Below, one piece after another: positions 49,849 to 58,265 of a stretch of DNA of 64,000 bases. The DNA comes from Pseudarthrobacter sp. NamE2 (GTDB lineage: Bacteria > Actinomycetota > Actinomycetes > Actinomycetales > Micrococcaceae). The notes below the pieces were generated by a model. That model saw only the letters and a list, made by a program, of their open reading frames with translations. It did not search any database and was not told the origin of the DNA. Both the position numbers and the translations under genes were made by a program. The stretch is from the NCBI RefSeq assembly GCF_005796205.1, contig NZ_VAHN01000005.1, positions 62,001-126,000 on the forward strand, read 5' to 3'. The first letter of the stretch is position 1, and each line of letters opens with the position of its first letter.

Positions 49849-51908
49849 CGGGTGACCCTGAGGTCGCCGGCTTCCCTGCCTGCCTCAGTCTGAGGCATGG
49901 GCTGGCCGTCGGCCCTTACCGGTACTTGGGGGAGAACCTCGAGCGGCAGAGCCGTACGGAACTGTCCTGGAGTGAACGGATCCGCCCGCTCCCTCCAGGG
50001 ATCCACGTAGTCCTCGATGGACGCCTGCATTGCCGCATCCAGCTGTTCGCCCAAGCCCTCTGCGTCGTCGACAATCACCGAGCGGAGGTGTTCTATGCCC
50101 ACGCGCGGAACGAACGCATAGGTGCGCTCGAGCCAATTGGCGTTCTCACGGTAATACTGCATGAAGCGGCCCGTCAGCAGCTTGACGGTCTCCGGATCAT
50201 CCACAGTGGCAAGCAGGTCCCCCTTGCGGATATGTGCTCCCGCCGCGCCGCCCACATAAATCTCCCAGCGGCCACCGTCGATCGCGACGACGCCGACGTC
50301 CTTGACCAGCGACTCGGCACAGTTACGCGGGCAACCGGAAACGGCAAGCTTCATCTTCGCGGGCGACTCGATGCCCTGAAACGTGGACTCGATTTCCACA
50401 CCGAGCTTCGTCGAATCACCGGTGCCGAAACGGCAGAATTCCTGTCCCACGCAGGTCTTCACCGTGCGGAAGCTTTTGCCGTAGGCGTAGCCGGATGGCA
50501 TATCGAGGTCCGCCCATACTTTGGGCAGGTCCTCCTTTGGAACACCCAACAGGTCGATGCGTTGCCCACCCGTCAGCTTCACCATTGGGATCCGGTATTT
50601 CTCCGCCACGTCGGCAATGCGCCGCAACTGCTGGGGAGAGGTAACCCCTCCCTTCATCTGCGGCACCACGGAGAACGTGCCGTCCCGCTGGATGTTGGCG
50701 TGCACCCGGTCGTTGACGAACCGTGCGTCACGCTCGTCGATGTACTCGCCGGCAAGCATCATCTTCATCAGGGAGGCAAGTCCCATCTTCGATCGTGCGT
50801 CCTCACGCCCTCCGGGTGCCAGCGCCGCGAATACCTGCGACACTGACCGCAAACCCTGATCCCGGATGGCCTTCATCAACGCGGGCTTGTCCAGGGGAAT
50901 GCCGGGAACGTAGTAGGTTGCCGATGGTTCCTCTTCGACGGTACCGTCGGCAGCCCACTCCACGATCTGCTTCACCATGAGTTTGCAGGAGCCGCAGCCT
51001 TTGCCTGCACGGGTGGCGTCCATAACGCCGGAGACCGTCTTGAAGCCGCCTCTGACGGCGTCGACCAGTTTCCCTTTGCTCACTCCGTTGCAGTTGCAGA
51101 CCTGCGCATCGTTGGCCAGTTCCGCAGCACCCGCCTCCTCAGAGGGCCCTCCGACGTCGAACATCAGCGAGATCCGCTCCTCCGGGAGCGGCAATCCCCG
51201 GTCGAATGCCTGCGTCAGGTAGGCCACCTTTCGGCTATCCCCGAGCAGCGTCGCACCTACCACCTTCTCGTTCCGGATCACGATCGACTTGAAGACGCCC
51301 CGACTCGGTTCCGAGAACACAATGTGCTCGTCCGTGTCCCGCTCCGGGCCCTGCAGGCCCATGGAGGCGACCTCCACCCCGGCCACCTTCAGTTTGGTGG
51401 CTGTGCGCGACCCGAGATACATGGAAGTGGGGTTGGCGCCGGTCACCTGATCCGCCAGCACGGCGGCCTGCTCCCACAGTGGTGCCACCAAGCCGTACAC
51501 CTCGCCGCGATGCTGCACACACTCGCCGACCGCATAGATGTCCTCCTCGTCCTGGACGCGCATGTAGTCGTCCACCACTATCGCGCGTTCGACGGCCAGC
51601 CCGCTGGACACGGCGACGTCCACATTGGGTCTGATACCCGCGGCGACCACGACCATGTGGCACGCCAGATCAGGTTTGTCCCGCAGCCGTACGCCACGGA
51701 CCTTATCCCGTCCCAGAATCGCCGTGGTACGGCTGCCGGTATGCACGCCGATACCCAGCGCTTCCACGCTGCGGCGCAGGACCGCACCGCCCTCCGGCCC
51801 CATCTGCGCATTCATCAGGTGTCCACCGGAATGAACGACGTCGACTCCCACTCCATGAGACTGCAGCCCGCGGGCCGCTTCCAGACCGAGCAGGCCCCCG
51901 CCGATCAC
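49845..51908 (-). CDS. nirB: Nitrite reductase large subunit, C-terminal part (split by frameshift)
   Basis: The 687 residues cover most of NirB. They start in the NADH-binding loop IGGGLLGLEAARGLQSHG, followed by the rest of the FAD/NAD domain, a 2Fe-2S BFD-like domain (QVCNCNGVSKGKLVDAVRGG and GKGCGSCKLM) and the sulfite/nitrite reductase ferredoxin-like and catalytic domains, with siroheme and 4Fe-4S ligands in TCVGQEFCRFGTGDST and VSGCPRNCAES. The GTG start overlaps the N-terminal part by 4 bases. In normal NirB these are one polypeptide, and here the reading frame shifts at 51905-51925. All cluster cysteines remain. Confidence 0.85.
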   Translation of the reverse strand: MIGGGLLGLEAARGLQSHGVGVDVVHSGGHLMNAQMGPEGGAVLRRSVEALGIGVHTGSRTTAILGRDKVRGVRLRDKPDLACHMVVVAAGIRPNVDVAVSSGLAVERAIVVDDYMRVQDEEDIYAVGECVQHRGEVYGLVAPLWEQAAVLADQVTGANPTSMYLGSRTATKLKVAGVEVASMGLQGPERDTDEHIVFSEPSRGVFKSIVIRNEKVVGATLLGDSRKVAYLTQAFDRGLPLPEERISLMFDVGGPSEEAGAAELANDAQVCNCNGVSKGKLVDAVRGGFKTVSGVMDATRAGKGCGSCKLMVKQIVEWAADGTVEEEPSATYYVPGIPLDKPALMKAIRDQGLRSVSQVFAALAPGGREDARSKMGLASLMKMMLAGEYIDERDARFVNDRVHANIQRDGTFSVVPQMKGGVTSPQQLRRIADVAEKYRIPMVKLTGGQRIDLLGVPKEDLPKVWADLDMPSGYAYGKSFRTVKTCVGQEFCRFGTGDSTKLGVEIESTFQGIESPAKMKLAVSGCPRNCAESLVKDVGVVAIDGGRWEIYVGGAAGAHIRKGDLLATVDDPETVKLLTGRFMQYYRENANWLERTYAFVPRVGIEHLRSVIVDDAEGLGEQLDAAMQASIEDYVDPWRERADPFTPGQFRTALPLEVLPQVPVRADGQPMPQTEAGREAGDLRVTR

Positions 51909-52441
51909 GACGGCGTGGCGTGGTGCTCGTGCTGGGCATAGGTAACCATGTTGCGGGTGTCGTCGATGGTGCGGAAGGCGAATACACCGGGCAGCAGTGA
52001 ACCGTCCTCCATATACAGCCCGTCCATCGTGGGCATGAACGAGCGGCTGCCGGTGGCAATGATGAGCACGTCGTACGGCGTCTGCCGGCCGTCGTCCGAG
52101 AACACCGCCTTGGCATACGGATCGATCTTCTCTACACGCACGCCGGCATGGAGGGTTATTCCGTTCTCCTCATACCAGGGCAGGGAATTGAGGAAGATGT
52201 CCGCATCGCTCTCCTCCCCGGAAAGCACATGGCTGAGCATGATCCGGTTGTAGTTGCCGTACGGTTCGTCGCCGAACATGATGACCTGAAACTGCTCGCC
52301 TCCGCCCCGGGCCAGAATCTCCTCGACGGCACGGGCCCCCGCCATCCCGTTGCCGATCACCACCAGGCGGCGCCGGCTGTCATTACCCGTGGCGGCACCG
52401 GAGCGGCTCACTTCGGGGGAACGTTCCAGTACGGAAGTCAT
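51905..52441 (-). CDS. nirB: Nitrite reductase large subunit, N-terminal part (split by frameshift)
   Basis: These 178 residues are the start of NirB: the FAD-binding fold with LVVIGNGMAGARAVEEIL (about 26-43), FGDEPYGNYNRIMLSHVL and IIATGSRSFMP. The frame ends in TYAQHEHHATPS and a TGA just where the NAD-binding loop VVIGGGLLGLEAA should begin in another frame. The expected continuous protein requires a shift inside the repeated ACGCCACGCC sequence near 51912-51921. It is either a real mutation, a sequencing error or, less likely, two cooperating chains. ATG 52441 overlaps the upstream gene's stop by one base. Confidence 0.82.
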   Translation of the reverse strand: MTSVLERSPEVSRSGAATGNDSRRRLVVIGNGMAGARAVEEILARGGGEQFQVIMFGDEPYGNYNRIMLSHVLSGEESDADIFLNSLPWYEENGITLHAGVRVEKIDPYAKAVFSDDGRQTPYDVLIIATGSRSFMPTMDGLYMEDGSLLPGVFAFRTIDDTRNMVTYAQHEHHATPS

Positions 52442-52788
52442 CAGTGTTCCACCATCCCGAGATCGACCACGACGGACCCGTTGACACCGGCCTCCGCGAA
52501 CAGCCGCAACTCGATCATCGAACCTCCTTCAATGTCCTCCACCACCCGCAGCGGCACATTCACATCGCCTTTGGCGCCCATGGGGAAATACCGCATCGGC
52601 ACGCCGTCGCGTACCAGCACGACGGTGACCAGTTCCGCCGAGGTGTTGCCGCCGCGGAAGTACAGCGGCTGATTGATCGCCCCATCAGGAACCACCCGGG
52701 CGAGATCGGAGTGGATGGTCACCGGTGTGCTGAGGCCCGCCCCCTCGAACGGGAAGACGCCTTGCAGAAAGATATTCTTCGAGATCAT
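52441..52788 (-). CDS. Unknown small protein coupled to nirB
   Basis: A 115-residue protein with a beta-sheet-rich pattern (LYFRGGNTSAELVTVVLVRD, GDVNVPLRVVEDIEGGSMIE, GSVVVDLGMVEH) and no cysteines. No family recognised. It is the first gene of the nitrite reductase run: its stop shares a base with the nirB ATG (TGATG), and AAAGGA lies 9 bases before ATG 52788. The context suggests a role in nitrite reductase assembly, but nothing proves it. Confidence 0.6.
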   Translation of the reverse strand: MISKNIFLQGVFPFEGAGLSTPVTIHSDLARVVPDGAINQPLYFRGGNTSAELVTVVLVRDGVPMRYFPMGAKGDVNVPLRVVEDIEGGSMIELRLFAEAGVNGSVVVDLGMVEH

Positions 52789-52881
52789 GTGGGGATCCTT
52801 TCGCCGGGTGGTTGACGGAGCACACGCCTATCCTCCACGACGCGTGTTACGGGGGTGGGAAGTCAATGGTTACGTCGGGAT

Positions 52882-52923
52882 AACCGGCTCCTCACCGTTG
52901 CCCACCGGAACCGTGAGCCGGTT
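52882..52923. promoter_or_regulatory. Inverted repeat upstream of the nitrite genes
   Basis: AACCGGCTC (52882-52890) and GAGCCGGTT (52915-52923) are perfect 9-bp complements, 94 to 135 bases before the first gene of the nir run. The shape could be a regulator site or a leader hairpin; no regulator is identified. Confidence 0.4.
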
Positions 52924-53037
52924 CTAATGTGCGGCAGGCGCAAATTAGTTACACGACCGCAATGACCGGGAGACGATGCTGAAACCCCGCGACGTCAGGC
53001 TGAATCGACCAGGTTCTAATCCCAGTTCGAACACAAG

Positions 53038-55085
53038 GTGCCGCGCACATGCATTCCACCCAATCAGGCGGTTGCGGATTCCGCGCTGCTGAGCAATTCC
53101 CTTCCGCCGCGCCTCCTTCGGGCATTCGTGCCGTCGGATGCCGCCGGTGAGGGTGTCTCGCCGCTTCTCCTGACGGAACTGAAGATGTTGGCACGCACCC
53201 CAAGTCTGCTGGTTGCCTGCAACTACGGAGGAACTCTCTGCGCGGCGGAGGGAATTTCGACTGAAACCTTGCCCCTCGGCAGCGCCGCAGTGGCGCTCCG
53301 GGCTCTGGCTGCGCTGCCGAATACCCATGCGGCCGTGAATTCGGGGCGTTCCCTGCGGGGCCTTGCCGCCGTGTCACGGTTGCCGGCAGAGGTTCATCTG
53401 GTCGGTTCGCACGCGCCCGGCGGCACCTGACGTCGTCGCTTCTGTCACGAAGCGGGCGGAGAAAATCGCGCGCATGTACGGTCGAACCGGTCAAACAATC
53501 CCAGGTGTTGGGGCAACGGTAGGTGGAGAACACCATGATCGTTGAGACCTGATGGGCGGACGTCACGGTAACTGATTACCTGGAACCTTCCCCCGCCGGA
53601 ATCACCAGCCTGGTTCGGGTCCTCACGGGCGCTGGCGCCGCGCGGATCACATTTGCACCCAGGCCGGATTACGCCAACGCGCCGTTCAGAATGGAGGTGC
53701 GCGGTCATGAAGTGCACGTTGTCGGCACCTCCGATCCCATCATTCTGACGGCTACCAATGTGACCTTCTCCGTCAGCACCGACGGCCGCCGCGCCACGGC
53801 CACAGCCGATGTGAATCTGCACAATGGTCCGGTAGTCCTGAATCTACGGTGCGGCGACACCGACCACAGGCCCGCGGACCCCCCATGGCGAGAGCGCCCG
53901 GCGTGCCGCGGTTGCCTCCAGTTCCCGCGAGTGGGTGCGAACGCTCGACATTCCGGGGGTGAAACCGTCATTGGTGCAGCGGTCTGCGTTGGTGCTGCGG
54001 TCGCTCGTTTACGAACCGACAGGCGCGGTATTGGCCGCGCCCACGACTTCCCTGCCTGGGGGAGGGGGTACCCGCAACTGGGACTACCGGTACTGCTGGT
54101 TGCGTGACGGCGCCATGACAGTTAGGTCACTGCTCGACCTTGGTTCCCGGATGAGGCCGAGGGATTTCTTTGCTGGCTGGCCAGGATCCTCGAGAGCACG
54201 CCGGGTCCGGAGTGGCTGCACCCGTTGTACTCAGTGTCCGGCGCACCCATGGCGACTGAAGCCACCATCGAAAATCTGCCAGGGTACGCCGGCTCCCGTC
54301 CAGTCCGCATCGGAAACGCGGCCGACCATCAGGTTCAGCTTGATGTGTTCGGACCGATAGCAGACCTGATCTACGGGTTGGGGGAACACCATGGGCTGCT
54401 GACCGACCTCCAATGGGATCTGCTCAGCAAGATGGCGTCCGCGGTAATTGCCCGCTGGCAGGAGCCCGACCACGGGATCTGGGAGGCCAGGCTGCCGCCG
54501 CGGCACCACGCCTACACCAAGGTCATGTGCTGGGTGACCCTCGACCGTGCCCTCCGTACAGCGCAACGGCATGGTCGCGCGCCGGAACCGGAATGGGAGC
54601 CGATCGCCACAGCAATCCGGGAGGAGGTGCTTGACCAGGGTTGGGATCATGGTGCATCCTCCTACACCGTCGCCTACGGCAGCCCGGACCTGGATGCTGC
54701 CCTGCTGCACATCGGCCTCTCGGGCCTGCTGGATGTTGCGGACCAGCGGTTCCTAAACACCGTCGACGCCGTCGAATGGGAACTGCGGGCGGGACCCGCG
54801 GTGTTCCGGTACCGGTACGACGACGGCCTCCCCGGTTTGGAGGGCGGGTTCCACATCTGCACCACATGGCTGATCGAGGCCTATATCGCGGTCGGCAGGT
54901 TCGATGACGCACGCACCCTGTTCGCGCAGCTCGTCACCCTCATCGGACCCACGGGCCTGCTGCCCGAGGAGTACGACCCAATGACCGAAACGCACCTGGG
55001 CAACCACCCGCAGGCTTACTCACATCTCGGGTTCATCCGGTGCGCCCAGCTGCTCGACCGCCATCGTGCGGTGCAGGAAGCGTAA
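53038..55085 (+). pseudogene. Broken trehalose-phosphatase/GH15 fusion gene
   Basis: Actinobacteria often fuse an OtsB-type trehalose-6-phosphate phosphatase to a GH15 glucoamylase/trehalase. Pieces of both remain. The first frame (53038-53430) gives the phosphatase start, LTELKMLARTPSLLVA, but the catalytic DYDGTL reads NYGGTL, and most of the HAD domain after GSHAPGG is missing. GH15 sequence resumes near 53502 with two stop codons (GQR-stop, then VET-stop-WADVTVTDYLEPSPAG), runs to about 53860, shifts frame for RTLDIPGVKPSLVQRSALVL and NWDYRYCWLRDGAMTVRSLL, then shifts again after about 54150. The gene cannot give a working enzyme. Confidence 0.85.
54225..55085 (+). pseudogene. Surviving open frame of the GH15 domain
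   Basis: The last 286 codons of the broken fusion are still open: YSVSGAPMATEATIENLPGY, RIGNAADHQVQLDVFGPIADLIYGLG, then RHHAYTKVMCWVTLDRAL, GGFHICTTWLIEAYIAVGRF and LLPEEYDPMTETHLGNHPQAYSHLG, which carries the general-base glutamate region of GH15. Without the upstream half of the barrel it is unlikely to be active. Confidence 0.7.
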
Positions 55086-55272
55086 CGGCAGTGGGTGGCG
55101 GACCCTGGCCCCCAGTGCCGGCTGAGTGCGATAAACAGGATCCCGACGACAGGGTGGGTAGAAATTAACGCGGTGGTGCCCTAAGGAAACTTGGCCGAAA
55201 TGTCTCACAGATACTGTGTTTCCCATGCTGGCCAGCCCAGACCGTATGAAAGCCGACCTGGAGTCTATCCCT

Positions 55273-56145
55273 ATGTCCTATGTGAAGCCCAGTGATCTGA
55301 TCACGACGATGATCGACGCTGGTGAGTCGAAGGTATTCATGTCCACCCGGGATACGGTGATACGCGCGGCGATGGCCGGTGCACTGCTCTCCCTGGCGGC
55401 CGCGTTCGCCGTCACGGTGAGCGTGACCACCGGGATCCCGCTGGCGGGGGCAATCCTTTTCCCGGTCGGGTTCATCCTGCTGTACCTGCTCGGCTACGAC
55501 CTGCTGACCGGGGTGTTCGTCCTGACACCCCTGGCGCTGCTGGATAAGCGACCCGGCGTGACCGTCCGCGGCGTCCTGCGCAACTGGGGGCTGGTGTTCG
55601 TCGGAAACTTCATCGGAGCGTTCACGGTGGCCCTGCTGATGGCGGTCGTCGTGACCTACGGTTTCGCCCTCCCGCCGAATGAGGTTGGTGTCGCCATCGG
55701 TCACATCGGCGAGGGACGCACCCTCGGTTATGCCGAGCACGGCGCAGCCGGGATGCTGACGCTGTTCGTCCGCGGAATGTTGTGTAACTGGATGGTGTCG
55801 ATCGGCGTGGCCGGCGCCATGATCGCCAAGGACGTCCCCGGGAAAGTGATCGTGATGTGGATGCCGATCATGCTGTTTTTCTTCATGGGCTTCGAGCACT
55901 CGATCGTTAACATGTTCCTGTTCCCGTCGGGCCTGCTGCTCGGCGGGCAGTTCACCATTCTGGACTACCTGGTCTGGAACGAAATCCCGACGGTGCTAGG
56001 TAACCTCGTCGGTGGCCTGCTGTTCACCGCGCTTCCCCTCTACGTCACCCACGCCCGGACTAAGGCGCCCTCCAACGCCCTCGGAAATTTCGAGCTCCCG
56101 GCGGGAGAAGACGTCGCACGCACCGAACCTGGAATCCGCCACTAG
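55273..56145 (+). CDS. nirC: Formate/nitrite transporter
   Basis: A 290-residue FNT-family channel, which passes nitrite or formate as a pentamer. Six membrane segments are clear: AAMAGALLSLAAAFAVTVSV, LFPVGFILLYLLGYDLLTG with the family's FxxGxxLxxLxGxDLxTG-like signature, GLVFVGNFIGAFTVALLMAV, FVRGMLCNWMVSIGVAGAMI, VIVMWMPIMLFFFMGFEHSI and LVGGLLFTALPLYVTH. The N-terminal part has YVKPSDLITTMIDAGESK. ATG 55273 (GGAG 9-10 bases upstream) is chosen; GTG 55216 and ATG 55246 are also in frame. Proximity to nirBD supports nitrite. Confidence 0.88.
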   Translation: MSYVKPSDLITTMIDAGESKVFMSTRDTVIRAAMAGALLSLAAAFAVTVSVTTGIPLAGAILFPVGFILLYLLGYDLLTGVFVLTPLALLDKRPGVTVRGVLRNWGLVFVGNFIGAFTVALLMAVVVTYGFALPPNEVGVAIGHIGEGRTLGYAEHGAAGMLTLFVRGMLCNWMVSIGVAGAMIAKDVPGKVIVMWMPIMLFFFMGFEHSIVNMFLFPSGLLLGGQFTILDYLVWNEIPTVLGNLVGGLLFTALPLYVTHARTKAPSNALGNFELPAGEDVARTEPGIRH

Positions 56146-56149
56146 GGTT

Positions 56150-56278
56150 GTTGCTAAAGCTGGCTCCTAGCCAAGCGAGCGACGCTGCGAGCTGAGCAGC
56201 GGCCAGGAAATTACGGGCAGTCAACGATTGCCCACCACATCAGACAACCGCATCCGGACCTCAAAGGGGTTTAGCAAC
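56150..56278. repeat. 9-bp inverted repeat flanking 111 bases
   Basis: GTTGCTAAA (56150-56158) and TTTAGCAAC (56270-56278) are exact complements, starting a few bases after the nirC stop. The internal DNA has its own small hairpin (GCTGC-GAGCTGA-GCAGC). It could be the footprint of a small mobile element or a structured 3' end. No transposase is present. Confidence 0.35.
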
Positions 56279-56296
56279 CACACCCTGGCACCAAAG

Positions 56297-57241
56297 TCAC
56301 CTGCTGTGGGCGAGTCTTTCCACGGCGGCGGTCAGGGCAGCCATGGATTCGGGGCCGCCATGGCCTTCGTTTTCCATGATCACAAGCTGGCTCGTTTCCC
56401 AGCGCTGGTGGAGCTTCCAGGGGGTGATGACAGGGCCGCTGATATCCCTGCGGCCATGGATCAGGTATCCAGGAATGCCGTTCAGCTCGTGGATCCGGGC
56501 CAGGATTTCATGTCCGTCAGTGAGGAAACCATGATTCGACCAATAGTGGGTTACCAGGGTCGCGAACGTGATCCGCTCCCGTTCATCCGGAACCCTTGAT
56601 CCGGGCTGCCACATCGGATCAAGGGATACATGGGTGGACTCCCACCGGTCCCATGCCAGTGCCGCAGCGCGGGCGTCTTCCCGGTCCGGACCCGCCAGTC
56701 TGCGGGCATACGCATCTACTACCCGCTCTCCCGGCCCGCAGCGGGCTGATACCGCGAAGTCAGCCCAGGCTTCCGGGAATATGCATCGGACACCTTCGGT
56801 GATCCACTCGACTTCCTCGCGGCTCGTGGTGGTTACCGCGACCAGCGCTATGCCCATGACCCGGTGGGGATGCTGCAACGCATAGGCGAGGGCAAGCGTG
56901 CTGCCCCAGGATCCGCCGGTCACAATCCACTTGTCGATCCCCAGGTGCCGGCGCAACTCTTCAATGTCCTGAATCAGGGTCGTCGTGTTGTTGAGCGCCA
57001 GCCGGGACAGATCATCCTGGACCAGGGGAGTGCTTTTGCCGCAGCCCCGCTGGTCGAGACCAATTGTCCAGAACTTGTCCGGATCATGCCGCTTCCGGTA
57101 GCCCCCGGAGCCGAGTGATCCTCCAGGTCCGCCGTGGAGGAACAGGACGGGCATCCCAGACGGATTGCCTGAAGCCTCCCAGTAGATCCGGGCGTGCGGA
57201 ACATCCAGCCAACCGTGCGTCGTTCCGGCGTTATTTCCCAT
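56297..57241 (-). CDS. Proline iminopeptidase, alpha/beta hydrolase
   Basis: A 314-residue cytosolic peptidase of family S33 that releases N-terminal proline. The oxyanion-hole motif LFLHGGPGGSLGSGGYRKRHD, the DQRGCGKSTP motif, the nucleophile elbow TGGSWGSTLALAYALQHP, the acid in IHGRRDISGP and the base in ENEGHGGPESM appear in the right order. ATG 57241 gives the usual N-terminus MGNNAGTTHGWLDVPHARIY; the frame is open to 57493 but the extra sequence is not family-like. Minus strand, tail-to-head with the next gene. Confidence 0.9.
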   Translation of the reverse strand: MGNNAGTTHGWLDVPHARIYWEASGNPSGMPVLFLHGGPGGSLGSGGYRKRHDPDKFWTIGLDQRGCGKSTPLVQDDLSRLALNNTTTLIQDIEELRRHLGIDKWIVTGGSWGSTLALAYALQHPHRVMGIALVAVTTTSREEVEWITEGVRCIFPEAWADFAVSARCGPGERVVDAYARRLAGPDREDARAAALAWDRWESTHVSLDPMWQPGSRVPDERERITFATLVTHYWSNHGFLTDGHEILARIHELNGIPGYLIHGRRDISGPVITPWKLHQRWETSQLVIMENEGHGGPESMAALTAAVERLAHSR

Positions 57242-57305
57242 CCGTACAACACTAGTTGTCCCGAAAAAATCCAGTACCGGCATGATGCACGGCGGCATGG
57301 CAGAT

Positions 57306-58181
57306 TCAGCCGGAGCAGTCCTGCGGAACCCGGGACTTTTCAGGTGCCAGGCCCATTCCGGAGAGCTGCGCCGGAATCCGCCACATCCCTCCGCCCACTG
57401 AATCCAGCCACCCCCGGGCCCGGCCCGGGTCATCGGCTGTTCCCCAGTCGGCGGCGAGATCCAGAGCCAGGCACACGTCGTCGAAGCAGGCAAGGGGCCA
57501 GACGTGCACGTCGATCCCGGCCCGGTGCAGCCGGTCCACCTGCAGGGCTGTCAGGTTGCGGAAGCCGCAGTAGAGCGTGGTGGCTCCGGTGGCCGCGAGG
57601 GTGGCCGTCACACCCTCCTGTCCCGTCGGAGTGGCCGGGAACTCGGCAAGGATCAGGCCCCGGGGGACATGGGGCAGGCTCCGCTGCAACTGGGTCAGCG
57701 CCTCGGGCAGGAAACTGCTGAACCGGATACACGGCAGCGGGCCCGGGTGGCTGTTGACCAAGGTTGCAACTGCAGGGACGGCAGCCGGGTCCTTAATCTC
57801 CGCCTGCACCGGAACTCCTATGGCGTCCAGTGCCTCGGCCAGCGTCAGGACCGGCTGACCGGAGGCAAGCGGCACGGCCTGCAGTTCCGCCAGGGGAAGT
57901 TCCCGGGCCGGCTTGTCCGCCAGCGGATGCGGTCCTGCCGCCAGACGCTCCAGCGTCGGGTCATGCAGGACAATGGGGACGCCGTCGGCGGTCACCCGCA
58001 CGTCCAGCTCAACCTCATCGGCCGTGCGTGCCGCCAGATCGAAGGACAAGGCACTGTTCTCCGGTGCCAAGGCCATCGCACCACGGTGGCCGGTGATGGT
58101 GAAGACCCACGGCTTCGGGTCCCGGAAAGGACCTGCCGCCACCTGCTCCTGCGGGAAGGAAAGAACCTGGTTGCTGGTCAC
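57306..58181 (-). CDS. Glycerophosphodiester phosphodiesterase
   Basis: A 291-residue GDPD-fold enzyme that cleaves glycerophosphodiesters to glycerol-3-phosphate and an alcohol. The conserved start ITGHRGAMALAPENSALSF holds the catalytic histidine and the first metal Glu; DEVELDVRVTADGVPIVLHD holds the remaining metal ligands and the second histidine; QAEIKDPA is the later acidic site. No signal peptide is seen, so it works in the cytosol on deacylated lipids. Confidence 0.88.
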   Translation of the reverse strand: MTSNQVLSFPQEQVAAGPFRDPKPWVFTITGHRGAMALAPENSALSFDLAARTADEVELDVRVTADGVPIVLHDPTLERLAAGPHPLADKPARELPLAELQAVPLASGQPVLTLAEALDAIGVPVQAEIKDPAAVPAVATLVNSHPGPLPCIRFSSFLPEALTQLQRSLPHVPRGLILAEFPATPTGQEGVTATLAATGATTLYCGFRNLTALQVDRLHRAGIDVHVWPLACFDDVCLALDLAADWGTADDPGRARGWLDSVGGGMWRIPAQLSGMGLAPEKSRVPQDCSG

Positions 58182-58265
58182 GCCATGACGCTAGGCCGCC
58201 AAAACCAACAGGAGGACCACGCTGCCTTAACCCGGGACGAACAGCCTCCTAAGTGCCGGCACGGC

